Source of the DNA: Desulfobulbus sp.
Lineage (GTDB): Bacteria > Desulfobacterota > Desulfobulbia > Desulfobulbales > Desulfobulbaceae
Direction of reading: 5' to 3'
Assembly: GCA_031280615.1 (NCBI GenBank)
Contig: JAITGO010000004.1
Location: 1 to 40,471, forward strand
DNA: 40,471 bases
The notes under the pieces were generated by a model. It saw nothing but the letters and a program-made list of their open reading frames with translations, did not search any database and had not been told where the DNA came from. Both the position numbers and the translations under genes were made by a program. Shown one piece after another: positions 1-6,857 of this stretch (positions are counted from its first letter, which is position 1; every line of letters starts with the position of its first letter).

Positions 1-90
1 AAATTTCCAGAGCGAAAGGCCGACAAAGACCCCGGTTGAGGAACCGATGAAGATGGCCTCCGCCAGCTTGCTGTAATCCATCTCATTCAT
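1..90 (-). CDS. Partial small membrane protein after rha (TraM position)
   Basis: The first 30 codons of a gene that runs off the left edge. The ATG at 90-88 overlaps the rha stop by four bases (ATGA) and follows a strong AAGGAGG site, so it is probably translationally coupled. The visible part starts Met-Asn-Glu-Met-Asp-Tyr and then has a glycine-rich hydrophobic stretch (GSSTGVFVGLSLW) that looks like the start of a membrane segment. In IncP plasmids the order is traK-traL-traM, so by position this could be the TraM equivalent. That is inference from gene order only; the visible sequence is too short to assign a family. Confidence 0.55.
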   Translation of the reverse strand, partial: MNEMDYSKLAEAIFIGSSTGVFVGLSLWKF

Positions 91-1019
91 GGTTTTCCTC
101 CTTGCAGATCAGTTGTGCCCGGTCCAGCTTGCCGTTGATTTCGTTCCATTAAATTTTTTGCTGCATCATTAAACTCACCTAAAATCTCGCAGGTCTGTAT
201 TTGCTGAAAGATGATTGCATATACTGTTGCGGCAATGCGTTTTGCCTCGCTTTCGGTTGCCGTTAATATTTGTTCAGCCGTAATGCCGTATATCTCTTGC
301 AGATGATCGTAAATATTCATCTTTCTTGAATACTTAAATTGAATACATGCCTCTGCAAGATGTTTGATGGTCATGATCTGCTGCCCTGTGGCCGCAACAT
401 CGTCATCTTTTGAACGGGCGATTGACCTGAACAGAAAAAGGAGCATGTTGTTGTAGGTGCCATCCTCCACTTGATAGCTATCGAGCCCGTTGATATTGCC
501 GACGGCGCACACCGTCTTTTCCGCTATCTCCTGAGAAAGACCGTCCAGCGTGGCCCAATAGGCCGTAACGCCCCTGAGAATCTTGATGGCCCGCCAGCGC
601 CGGACGGAATTGTCTTCCACCGCAGGTGGAGGGCAAATCCGGTGCAGACCCTCGATCAAACCGGTCATCCATTGCTGCTCCTGCTTGAGTGCTTGTTCCA
701 TGGCGGCAAAGGCCTGCTCATACTTGATCTTCCACTCAAGAGCTTTTTTGCCCGTGAACCCCATCGCCAAAATCGAAAATCCGCTACGGGTCATCTCGAC
801 CATGGGCAAGGGGCGACCGGTGCTGTCCATGTATTCACTGAACTCAAAATTGAGTTGAGTGAATGAGGGTTCTTCCGCCTCTATTCTTTTGATTGCCCGC
901 AATACGTTGCCGTGCCGCTTGTCAAAGTGCCTGGCAACATCCAGCGACGAAACAACCAGCTTCTCGTTTTGCGCTATGATTTCAATCTGCTGTGAGTCGG
1001 CCAGCCTTTTCCCTGTCAT
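87..1019 (-). CDS. Rha family phage regulatory protein
   Basis: A 310-residue protein with an N-terminal Rha domain: the segment from about residue 20 to 105 contains DVARHFDKRHGNVLRAI, an aromatic FEFSEYMDSTGRPLPM stretch and the MTRSGFSILAMGFTGKKALE block typical of phage Rha proteins. Rha proteins are phage or prophage regulators that can interfere with growth; the family is known but the mechanism is poorly defined. The C-terminal 180 residues are helical and not recognised. GAGG precedes the ATG. The gene sits between traL and a small membrane gene, where no regulator is expected, and its last 15 codons overlap an out-of-frame copy of the traL 3' end, which suggests it was inserted there. 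Confidence 0.85.
   Translation of the reverse strand: MTGKRLADSQQIEIIAQNEKLVVSSLDVARHFDKRHGNVLRAIKRIEAEEPSFTQLNFEFSEYMDSTGRPLPMVEMTRSGFSILAMGFTGKKALEWKIKYEQAFAAMEQALKQEQQWMTGLIEGLHRICPPPAVEDNSVRRWRAIKILRGVTAYWATLDGLSQEIAEKTVCAVGNINGLDSYQVEDGTYNNMLLFLFRSIARSKDDDVAATGQQIMTIKHLAEACIQFKYSRKMNIYDHLQEIYGITAEQILTATESEAKRIAATVYAIIFQQIQTCEILGEFNDAAKNLMERNQRQAGPGTTDLQGGKP
105..148. repeat. Direct repeat copy 1: duplicated traL 3' end
   Basis: These 44 bases match 1031-1074 at 35 positions in the same orientation. Read on the minus strand in the traL frame this copy encodes WNEINGKLDRAQLI, against WNEMSTELDRAQLI at the real TraL C-terminus. It lies inside the 3' end of rha in a different frame. The two copies bracket almost all of rha. 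Confidence 0.85.
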
Positions 1020-1029
1020 GGTGCCCTCT

Positions 1030-1764
1030 TCAGATCAGCTGCGCCCGATCCAGCTCGGTGCTCATCTCGTTCCACCAGATCTTCAGCCGCTGCCGGGTCA
1101 TGATCGTCAGGGAGTCATCCGCAAGCGCATCGGCAAAGGTCTGACGGCGGGTGAATAGTTCCTCCAGATCCCGGCCAAAAGTCTGGACGTTCTTCAAGGG
1201 CAGGCGAATCAGGGAATGAAACTTGTCCAAGTATTTCTTGTAGATGCTGAATTCCTCGAACTTCTTGCCATTCCTGGTGATCTCGCCGAAATAACGGTTC
1301 ACCCACACCACCAGCTGCTCATCCGGAAAGGTGACGGCCAGGGCCTCCATCCCGTCGGCCGTGTCGCCCATGGCCTGGCCGCCGGTGAACACCGTATGGA
1401 GCAGCACTCGAACGCCCGCATCCCGCAAGAGCGGCATGATCTGGTTTTCGGACAAATAGGAACACAGCGGCAGGAAGGTGGATGCGCCGTTGTCGATGAC
1501 GATGTGGTGGTTATCGTCCTGTTCTTCCCCTCTCAGGATGATTTCCATCAGGGGGTCGAACTTGCGCGGATCGATGGTATCGCCGGCCCGGATGTCCAGC
1601 CGGCTGGCGGCAAGTGCCTTGTAGCCGGCCAGGGTGTTGTTCACCGGGTCGGTGTCGATGGCGATGACCTGCTCTTGTTTTTCCAAGTATTGACACAAAA
1701 GCGACGACACCAGCGACTTTCCAACCCCGCCTTTTCCCTGCAACACCATGTGAACTGTTTTCAT
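1030..1764 (-). CDS. traL: TraL-type conjugal transfer ATPase
   Basis: A 244-residue P-loop ATPase of the MinD/ParA superfamily. The N-terminus MVLQGKGGVGKSLVSSLL carries the deviant Walker A motif, followed by AIDTDPVNNTLAGYKAL. The middle has VIDNGASTFLPL and the C-terminus has SLTIMTRQRLKI. These blocks match, from memory, TraL of the IncP plasmid RP4, which belongs to the transfer operon beside oriT; its exact role is unclear. Length is close to the family norm. The ATG follows GGAGAAAAG. It lies between TraK-like genes and rha, keeping the IncP traK-traL order. It marks this region as a conjugative or mobilisable element. Confidence 0.85.
   Translation of the reverse strand: MKTVHMVLQGKGGVGKSLVSSLLCQYLEKQEQVIAIDTDPVNNTLAGYKALAASRLDIRAGDTIDPRKFDPLMEIILRGEEQDDNHHIVIDNGASTFLPLCSYLSENQIMPLLRDAGVRVLLHTVFTGGQAMGDTADGMEALAVTFPDEQLVVWVNRYFGEITRNGKKFEEFSIYKKYLDKFHSLIRLPLKNVQTFGRDLEELFTRRQTFADALADDSLTIMTRQRLKIWWNEMSTELDRAQLI
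1031..1074. repeat. Direct repeat copy 2: traL 3' end
   Basis: The genuine 3' end of traL, matched by 105-148. Mismatches fall largely at third codon positions of the traL frame, so both copies evolved under coding constraint before or after duplication. Confidence 0.85.
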
Positions 1765-1776
1765 CTTTTCTCCTTG

Positions 1777-2136
1777 TCACCAATGACGATCCTGTTCATC
1801 GGGATCATTGTTCAAAACAACGGATGATTCCGATGAATTCACCTCATTGTTTCTATATCTTTGCCTTTCGACTTCTTTATAAAATTTGTTTTTATCCATA
1901 TTCATTGATAATGAAAATTCATTCATAACTTCAGATCCGTGCTTTAACGGTTCAAATCGTGGTTTTGAAATTCCAATCTTATGTAATATTCTGTAAAAAT
2001 TTTTATATTTCGTGCTAATCTTTCCTTGATCGAATAGGATTTGATGAATCTGTGTGTAATGATATCCATTGTTTACCATGGATAATATCTCGTCCTTGCA
2101 GGCCAGGAATTCAACATATCCTTTCCCCTTCATCAT
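1777..2136 (-). CDS. TraK-like relaxosome accessory protein (copy 1)
   Basis: A 119-residue basic protein. Residues about 7 to 55 (EFLACKDEILSMVNNGYHY, then QIHQILFDQGKISTKYKNF) resemble the N-terminal domain of RP4 TraK, which binds and bends DNA at oriT. The pattern is a helix, a glycine-tyrosine turn, and a 'G-K-I-x-x-x-Y-x-x-F/FYRI' second half. The remaining C-terminal half is polar and probably disordered. Its ATG overlaps the stop of the preceding TraK-like gene, and traL begins 12 bases after it. The match is by pattern and gene order, so the family is moderately sure. Base composition is AT-rich compared with the genes to the right. Confidence 0.6.
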   Translation of the reverse strand: MMKGKGYVEFLACKDEILSMVNNGYHYTQIHQILFDQGKISTKYKNFYRILHKIGISKPRFEPLKHGSEVMNEFSLSMNMDKNKFYKEVERQRYRNNEVNSSESSVVLNNDPDEQDRHW

Positions 2137-2357
2137 TCTTTCCTCTGTCTTTTCTTCTCTCTATGACGGATGCCCACATCGGGACGAACCATGCTGTAAA
2201 ACGTCCGGTATGGCATGGTTATCTTTCCCGCATCGAACAATGAATGATAGACAGAAGAAATTGAATGCCCATCGACGAGCATCTTCTTTATTTCTTCAAT
2301 ATTTTTAATGAATTCCACCCGTGCATAACCACGTGGTTTCTGCGTATTGTCGTTCAC
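2133..2357 (-). CDS. TraK-like small protein (copy 2)
   Basis: A 74-residue protein starting at GTG. Residues 11-56 repeat the same pattern as its downstream neighbour (FIKNIEEIKKMLVDGHSIS, then HSLFDAGKITMPYRTFYSMV), so the two are probably paralogues of the TraK DNA-binding domain. It overlaps the upstream replication-type frame by 53 bases and its stop overlaps the next start (ATGA), so the three are likely co-translated. The Shine-Dalgarno is weak. A start a few codons further in cannot be excluded. Lacking the polar tail of its neighbour, it may be a minimal DNA-binding version. Confidence 0.55.
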   Translation of the reverse strand: MNDNTQKPRGYARVEFIKNIEEIKKMLVDGHSISSVYHSLFDAGKITMPYRTFYSMVRPDVGIRHREKKRQRKE

Positions 2358-3840
2358 TGGATATCCATGGTTGTGCCTTCAGCCATTTATTGAGACCGGG
2401 GATCCAGCGGCCGCCATCCCGATTCCAATCGACTGAAGTTTTGTGCTGGTTGAGTATCCGCAAAAGACTCGCCATGTCAGGAAGACATCCGCGACGAAAC
2501 AGGCGAATGAAGGTGTTCCTGGCAAAGTATTCGCCATAGACGCTCTTGCGCGGATAAGCCGCTGCCAATGCCGCAAATTGCTGTTCCGGTGTAAGATTGT
2601 TCAAATGCTTCGCTTCAACCGCCGCCGATCTGACCGCAGCAGTCGCTTGCCGGCGCTCCAATTCTTCTTGCTGAAGCTGCTCTCGTTTCAAAGCGGCTTG
2701 CTCCAGCTTTTCCCGAAGTTCCGATGGTTGGATGCCAAAAGAAAAAGATGAGATGCCCAAACCTTCCAGGACTTCGCCGATTTCCCGGCTCAGTTCCCGT
2801 TCGATCAGGTTGGTGACAATCACGTTCGGCCCTTCCACGGCCAATCCGGAATCGGTCATTCGGCCGGTGAACTGGCGCAATAACCCCATGAAACGGGGAT
2901 TTCGTTGAAACAGTTCCTTCCGGGCCTCAAGCCAGATCGGGTGATTGTCCGTCTCGTCTTGCTCAAAAAAATCTTTTCCGGTTTCCTTCTTCTCTCTCCC
3001 TGCCGCGCCAGCGGCACCTGAATCGACTTCATCCAGCCGAGTCATCGAGGGGGGAAGGGGGGAATTTATATAAAAATCACTCCTTATAGTTAGGAGCTCC
3101 GGCAAATTGCCGACAACTTGCCGGGTTAAATCATCCTGGATATGGACAGGGGTGGCGCATCGCCCTCCAGGAAATGAATCGTTTTTCTGTCTCTCGAAAG
3201 CCTGATCAAACCCACCTTTTCCAACCCCAACAGGTCTCTCCTGATTTCGTTCACTGTCCGTCCGAATTCCTGTTCCCAGAATTTCACCATCTCCTGTTGG
3301 GATGGATGAATTTTCGTCTTTTTCTCGGCGCACATCAGCAGGACGACATGCATCAATTTTTCGTCTCCGCTCATATCCTTGCAGATCAAGTCTTCCGAAA
3401 TCTTCAGATATTTTTTTTCTGGATTCCCATATATCAATTGTTTCTGCTTCTTGTTCTTCATCGTGTTTTCTCCATGCAATTCCTTTGATTTTTGTGAGAA
3501 TGTTCAGTAGTGACGAATGGGCCAACAGGAAGAAGCCACTGCGCATATATCCATCAACAAACTTCGCGCCCTTGGTTATCCATCCATCTTCGATAAATTT
3601 TTTCAGCCATCGTTCAACAGTGCGAGAATGCACCCCTAATTCCTCTTCCAGCCTTTTGAGGGTGACATATGTAAAATCACGTCCGCTCGTGCATTTGAGC
3701 ATGAAGATGAAGAGGTCTCGCATGCCTTCGGAATACTTTTTGCGACCCGATGACCTCTTCATTGCCGCGAACATTTTTTTGAGACAAAGCTCGATTTTGA
3801 CGAATTGACTCCCGCTGCAACTTACTGAAATAGTTTGCAT
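2305..3840 (-). CDS. Replication-type winged-helix protein, frame possibly composite
   Basis: An uninterrupted 511-codon frame from the ATG at 3840 (GGAGG upstream; a TTG at 3873 is possible). Residues about 30-120 form a winged-helix domain (LKRLEEELGVHSRTVERWLK, then FIEDGWI). Residues about 240-511 look like the C-terminal half of a phage or plasmid replication protein, with a charged helix rich in Glu/Gln, then YPRKSVYGEYFARNTFIRLF and RWIPGLNKWLKAQPW. The stretch between them (about 135-240) reads like non-protein: polar, no predicted structure, and overlapped by a convincing frame on the same strand (3126-3461). Either it is a disordered linker over a nested gene, or this is two or three genes joined by chance or frameshift. 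The function is inferred from domain style only. Confidence 0.5.
   Translation of the reverse strand: MQTISVSCSGSQFVKIELCLKKMFAAMKRSSGRKKYSEGMRDLFIFMLKCTSGRDFTYVTLKRLEEELGVHSRTVERWLKKFIEDGWITKGAKFVDGYMRSGFFLLAHSSLLNILTKIKGIAWRKHDEEQEAETIDIWESRKKISEDFGRLDLQGYERRRKIDACRPADVRREKDENSSIPTGDGEILGTGIRTDSERNQERPVGVGKGGFDQAFERQKNDSFPGGRCATPVHIQDDLTRQVVGNLPELLTIRSDFYINSPLPPSMTRLDEVDSGAAGAAGREKKETGKDFFEQDETDNHPIWLEARKELFQRNPRFMGLLRQFTGRMTDSGLAVEGPNVIVTNLIERELSREIGEVLEGLGISSFSFGIQPSELREKLEQAALKREQLQQEELERRQATAAVRSAAVEAKHLNNLTPEQQFAALAAAYPRKSVYGEYFARNTFIRLFRRGCLPDMASLLRILNQHKTSVDWNRDGGRWIPGLNKWLKAQPWISSERQYAETTWLCTGGIH
3126..3461 (-). CDS. Nested winged-helix protein inside the replication frame
   Basis: A 111-residue frame starting ATG-AAG-AAC at 3461 with a good GGAG eight bases upstream, entirely inside the larger frame but in another phase. 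The product contains a winged-helix domain: ISEDLICKDMSGDEKLMHVV, then HPSQQEMVKFWEQEFGRTVN, then LLGLEKVGLIRLSRDRK and a final beta strand IHFLE. This is the style of plasmid and phage replication initiators and repressors. It reads as real protein where the containing frame does not. An A8 run (minus strand, 3411-3418) lies near its start and could join it to the upstream winged helix through slippage or an indel. Confidence 0.5.
   Translation of the reverse strand: MKNKKQKQLIYGNPEKKYLKISEDLICKDMSGDEKLMHVVLLMCAEKKTKIHPSQQEMVKFWEQEFGRTVNEIRRDLLGLEKVGLIRLSRDRKTIHFLEGDAPPLSISRMI
3815..3839. repeat. Iteron-like repeat, copy A
   Basis: CTGCAACTTACTGAAATAGTTTGCA shares its core (AACTTACTGAAA) and its end (GTTTGCA) with 3918-3948. 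It covers the start codon region of the replication-type gene, so a protein bound here would block its own expression. Confidence 0.4.
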
Positions 3841-3917
3841 TTTGTTCCTGTTCCTCCGGACCGGAGAAAACAAAAAACTTCCTCATCTTCTTGACACACC
3901 GTTTTTCTTCGGTTAAT

Positions 3918-3948
3918 CTGCAATCAACTTACTGAAAGTTGTTTGCAG
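3918..3948. repeat. Iteron-like repeat, copy B, inverted repeat
   Basis: Eleven-base arms (CTGCAATCAAC and GTTGTTTGCAG, 10 of 11 complementary) around a nine-base spacer, located about 80 bases upstream of the replication-type gene. It repeats the core of copy A. A second small palindrome, GAAGTC-TCAA-GACTTC, follows at 3948-3963. The group fits an initiator or repressor binding region. Confidence 0.4.
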
Positions 3949-3966
3949 AAGTCTCAAGACTTCAGG

Positions 3967-4002
3967 AAGGCCGTCGGTGTTGGCGCACCAGCGGCCTTTT
4001 TG
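3967..4002 (+). terminator. Nested hairpin with T tail
   Basis: Outer arms AAGGCCG / CGGCCTT enclose an inner GGTG / CACC stem, followed by TTTTT on the plus strand. It is a good intrinsic terminator for plus-strand transcription. No plus-strand gene precedes it in the window, so it may insulate the minus-strand element from outside transcription. Confidence 0.55.
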
Positions 4003-4105
4003 TTTTCTACGGCTCAATTACTCAGCCCATGAATCCTCCGGGCTCGATGAATACCTTGCCGGTCACCTCCCCGATCAGGGGCAGGGCCAGCGCCAAATAA
4101 AACAA

Positions 4106-4145
4106 AAAGGCCCTTCTGGAACGTGGACGCTCCAAGAGGGCCTTT
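4106..4145. terminator. Imperfect bidirectional terminator hairpin
   Basis: Arms of 19 bases (AAAGGCCCTTCTGGAACGT and ACGCTCCAAGAGGGCCTTT) with about three mismatches and flanking A and T runs. Its inner sequence is nearly the same as that of the hairpin at 4203-4238, so one is probably a duplicate of the other. Confidence 0.6.
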
Positions 4146-4202
4146 CGTTTTGCGGGCGCTGGGCAATGCGTTCAAGCAGCCAGGCTGAGGGCGAAAACGG
4201 AA

Positions 4203-4238
4203 AAAGCCCTCTTGGAACGTGCGTTCCAAGAGGGCTTT
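4203..4238. terminator. Perfect 17-bp hairpin, bidirectional terminator
   Basis: AAAGCCCTCTTGGAACG and its exact complement are separated by only two bases. A and T runs on both sides make it a bidirectional terminator. It stands 41 bases beyond the tRNA-Glu 3' end and would stop tRNA transcription on the minus strand. Confidence 0.7.
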
Positions 4239-4278
4239 ATGCGACTAATTATCAGAAAAATATCTAATAATTTGAATG

Positions 4279-4354
4279 TGGTGACCCCAAGGGGACTCGA
4301 ACCCCTGTTACCGGCGTGAGAGGCCGGTGTCCTAGGCCACTAGACGATGGGGCC
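4279..4354 (-). tRNA. tRNA-Glu (anticodon CUC)
   Basis: A complete 76-nt cloverleaf on the minus strand with encoded CCA. Acceptor strands GGCCCCA and TGGGGTC pair with one G-U. The anticodon stem CCGGC / GCCGG carries the loop CTCTCAC, anticodon CTC reading GAG. The T arm is AGGGG-TTCGAGT-CCCCT. The D arm (CGTCTAGTGGCCTAGGACAC) is typical of tRNA-Glu. The conjugative-element genes begin right after its 3' end, as expected of a tRNA used as an integration site. Confidence 0.95.
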
Positions 4355-4368
4355 GGAAAGAATGGCCC

Positions 4369-4397
4369 TATCTAAAATATCTCTCCGGCTTTGTCAA
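4369..4397 (-). promoter_or_regulatory. Promoter of tRNA-Glu
   Basis: On the minus strand, TTGACA (4397-4392), a 17-base spacer and TAGATA (4374-4369), 14 bases before the mature tRNA 5' end. A near-consensus sigma-70 promoter at the right distance. Confidence 0.75.
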
Positions 4398-4684
4398 GCA
4401 CCTTTCTTGCGACCAGTACGGACAATTGGACAGCCCATTCTTGCCCAGGATGATCGTTATGTGCTTTTCACTCGATCTGGGCGGCCAGCAATCTGGGCAA
4501 GGGACAAGCACGCATTGTCAACGGCACAACCGGTGTAAACAACAGCGCAGCACGGCGCGGCTGGACGGACGCACGGTGAGTGCAACCTTATCCCCTGCCC
4601 CGTCTTCTTCAAAGTTATCCGCAATACGAACGAACAGACCGTCGCGCACCGTAGCAGAAGATGCGAAAACGCACACGATCGGGA

Positions 4685-4715
4685 TTGACATTGCCTTGCC
4701 GACAAGGAATACAAT
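4685..4715 (+). promoter_or_regulatory. Possible promoter for gabD
   Basis: TTGACA and TACAAT are separated by 19 bases, longer than ideal, about 125 bases upstream of the gabD start. The rest of 4398-4839 shows no gene I can support: a frame open from 4426 in phase with gabD has no start signal and no family resemblance. Confidence 0.35.
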
Positions 4716-4839
4716 CAGCACACCGCTTGCCACCGTTTGCTGGCCCACGCCACTGTTTCCACTTGTCCAAGGGCACGACAGAGGCCGGACTCTCTCGGCG
4801 ACCCGATGGAATCAACCAAAACGATCAGGAGAAGTTGCC

Positions 4840-6306
4840 ATGGCCGTTCCGCTCACCGATCCAACCTTGCTGAAAAATCGGGGCTACATCAACGGAAGCT
4901 GGATTGCCGCCAGCGACCGCAAAGTGTTCCCGGTCACCAACCCGGCCACCGCCGCGCTGATCGCCGAGGTGGCCGATATGGGCACGGTCGAAGCCGAAGC
5001 GGCGATAGCGGCGGCCAACGCCGCCTGGCCGGCCTGGCGCAGTCTGACCGCCAAGGCCCGGGCCACTGTGCTCAAACGCTGGTTCGAGTTGATCTTGAGC
5101 CATGGCGAGGATTTGGCCAGGCTGATCACCGCCGAGCAAGGCAAGCCGCTGCCCGAGTCCCGGGGCGAGGTCAGCTATGGCGCCTCCTTCGTGGAATGGT
5201 TTGCCGAGGAGGCCAAGCGCGCCTATGGCACCGTGATTCCAAGCAACCAGGACGACCGCATGCTGCTGACCATCAAGCAGCCCATCGGCGTCTGCGCCGC
5301 CATCACCCCCTGGAATTTCCCCCTGGCCATGATCACCCGCAAGGTGGCACCCGCCCTGGCCGCCGGCTGCACCGTGGTCTGCAAGCCCGCCGAATCCACG
5401 CCGCTTACCGCCCTGGCCCTGGCCGCACTGGCCGAACAGTCCGGCATGCCGCCGGGGGTGTTCAACGTCATCCCCTGCGACGGCTCCCGCGCACCCGAGA
5501 TCGGACGCATCCTGTGCGAAAGCCCGCTGGTGCGCAAGCTGTCGTTCACCGGTTCCACCGAGGTCGGGCGGCTTTTGATGCGGCAATCGGCCGCTACGAT
5601 AAAAAAACTTTCGCTGGAGCTGGGAGGCAATGCGCCATTCATTGTCTTTGACGATGCCGATCTGGACGCGGCGGTGGACGGCGCCCTGGCCTCGAAATAC
5701 CGCAATGCCGGCCAAACCTGTGTGTGCGCCAACCGGATCTATGTCCAGGACGGTGTATACGACGCCTTTGCCGAAAAACTGGCAGCCAAGGTCAGCGCCA
5801 TGAAGGTGGGCGCGGGCACCGAGCCGGAGGTGGCGATCGGCCCGCTGATCGAACCCCAGGCCCTGGTCAAGGTCAAGGAGCACATCGCCGATGCCTTGGC
5901 CGGCGGGGCACGGTTGCTGGTGGGCGGCAAGGTTCACGCCCGTGGCGGTCTTTTCTTCGAACCGACCATCCTGGTCGATGTCAGCCAACAGATGCTGGTG
6001 GCCCGCGAAGAGACCTTCGGACCGGTTGCGCCGCTCTTCCGCTTCCGCACCGACCAGGAGGCGATCGACATGGCCAATGCCAGCGAATTCGGCTTGGCCG
6101 CCTATTTCTACGCCCGCGATATCGGCCGAGTGCTCCGGGTGGCAGCGGCCATCGAGGCGGGCATGGTCTGCGTCAACAGCGGCCTGCTTTCCACCGAGGT
6201 GGCGCCGTTCGGCGGCATCAAACAATCGGGGCTGGGCCGCGAAGGCGCCCGCGAAGGATTGGAGGAATATCTGGAAATCAAGTACGTTGCCCTGGCAGGG
6301 ATGTAG
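4840..6306 (+). CDS. gabD: NAD(P)-dependent succinate-semialdehyde dehydrogenase
   Basis: A 488-residue aldehyde dehydrogenase of the SSADH (GabD) type, oxidising succinate semialdehyde or a related aldehyde to the acid with NAD(P). The Rossmann-type cofactor region includes ITPWNFPLAM (about 155-164) and FTGSTEVG (236-243). The general base is Glu260 in LELGG and the catalytic nucleophile is Cys294 in GQTCVCANR, the two-cysteine pattern seen in GabD. The C-terminal EVAPFGGIKQSGLGREG is also GabD-like. The ATG is chosen because AGGAG lies just upstream; the frame is open for 138 codons before it without other support. Length is normal for the family. A flavodoxin-like gene follows after three bases. 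The exact substrate is not certain. Confidence 0.9.
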   Translation: MAVPLTDPTLLKNRGYINGSWIAASDRKVFPVTNPATAALIAEVADMGTVEAEAAIAAANAAWPAWRSLTAKARATVLKRWFELILSHGEDLARLITAEQGKPLPESRGEVSYGASFVEWFAEEAKRAYGTVIPSNQDDRMLLTIKQPIGVCAAITPWNFPLAMITRKVAPALAAGCTVVCKPAESTPLTALALAALAEQSGMPPGVFNVIPCDGSRAPEIGRILCESPLVRKLSFTGSTEVGRLLMRQSAATIKKLSLELGGNAPFIVFDDADLDAAVDGALASKYRNAGQTCVCANRIYVQDGVYDAFAEKLAAKVSAMKVGAGTEPEVAIGPLIEPQALVKVKEHIADALAGGARLLVGGKVHARGGLFFEPTILVDVSQQMLVAREETFGPVAPLFRFRTDQEAIDMANASEFGLAAYFYARDIGRVLRVAAAIEAGMVCVNSGLLSTEVAPFGGIKQSGLGREGAREGLEEYLEIKYVALAGM

Positions 6307-6309
6307 AAT

Positions 6310-6792
6310 ATGTCCGTCTCGGCACATCAGGCGAGCAGGAAGAACCTCCTGGTGGTGTACCACTCTCAGGGCGGCACCATGGCGCGGCTGGCGCAGTGTT
6401 TTGCCCAAGGTGCGGCCAAGGAGACCGGGATCGAGGTTACTCTCAAACGCGCGCACGAGGTCCGACTCGACGACCTGCTGCGTTGCCACGCCATTGCCAT
6501 CGGCTCCCCCGAGTATTTCGGCACCATGGCCGGGATGATCAAGGATTTTTTCGACCGCACCTTTGAAGCTGCCCAGGAGAAAACCGTGGGCCTGCCGTTT
6601 GTGCTCCTGGTTTGCGCCGGCAACGACGGCCGTGGCGCCATCGCCCAGATCGAACGGATTGCGGCCGGGTACAAATGGCGCCAGGTGTTGGAGCACGTCC
6701 GGGTGGTCGGGACGCCCACGCCACAGGACTGCAAGGCCGTGGCCGAGCTGGGCCAGACCCTGGCCGCAGGGCTGGATTTCGGGATTTTTTGA
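6310..6792 (+). CDS. Flavodoxin-like / NAD(P)H-dependent FMN protein
   Basis: A 160-residue flavodoxin-fold protein. The N-terminal LLVVYHSQGGTMARLAQCF (about 13-31) is the FMN phosphate-binding loop; AIAIGSPEYFGTMAGMIKDF (about 64-83) is the second flavin loop as in WrbA and NADPH-dependent FMN reductases. The short length and single domain suggest a soluble electron carrier or small reductase. It starts three bases after gabD, so the two are co-transcribed, although a shared function is not obvious. There is no clear Shine-Dalgarno, consistent with translational coupling. Confidence 0.8.
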   Translation: MSVSAHQASRKNLLVVYHSQGGTMARLAQCFAQGAAKETGIEVTLKRAHEVRLDDLLRCHAIAIGSPEYFGTMAGMIKDFFDRTFEAAQEKTVGLPFVLLVCAGNDGRGAIAQIERIAAGYKWRQVLEHVRVVGTPTPQDCKAVAELGQTLAAGLDFGIF

Positions 6793-6857
6793 GCAATGCC
6801 CTGGTCGACCTTGGATTATCTGCCTCCAAGCGGCACCGCTTTTTTCGAACACGCATC

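Larger units (their letters stand above)
3874..4278. other. Gene-free junction between element and tRNA
   Basis: No convincing gene. It holds the promoter side of the replication-type gene, the iteron-like repeat, three hairpins and an AT-rich strip (about 4240-4278) directly against the tRNA 3' end, where the attachment site should be. Confidence 0.6.

Noticed and set aside
4022..4105. Minus-strand fragment reading LALALPLIGEVTGKVFIEPG then stop
   Set aside because: It resembles the end of a membrane protein, but it is too short, starts in a hairpin and has no start codon; possible remnant only.
2305..4278. IncP-type oriT nick region near the TraK-like genes
   Set aside because: I saw no convincing nick-site core with a neighbouring inverted repeat; oriT may lie outside the window.
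4426..4839. N-terminal extension of gabD
   Set aside because: No ribosome site or family resemblance; the ATG at 4840 has AGGAG and gives the normal length.
4825..6852. A 675-codon open frame on the minus strand opposite gabD
   Set aside because: It is the antisense of a GC-rich, strongly conserved gene; the product has no domain and a composition typical of shadow frames.
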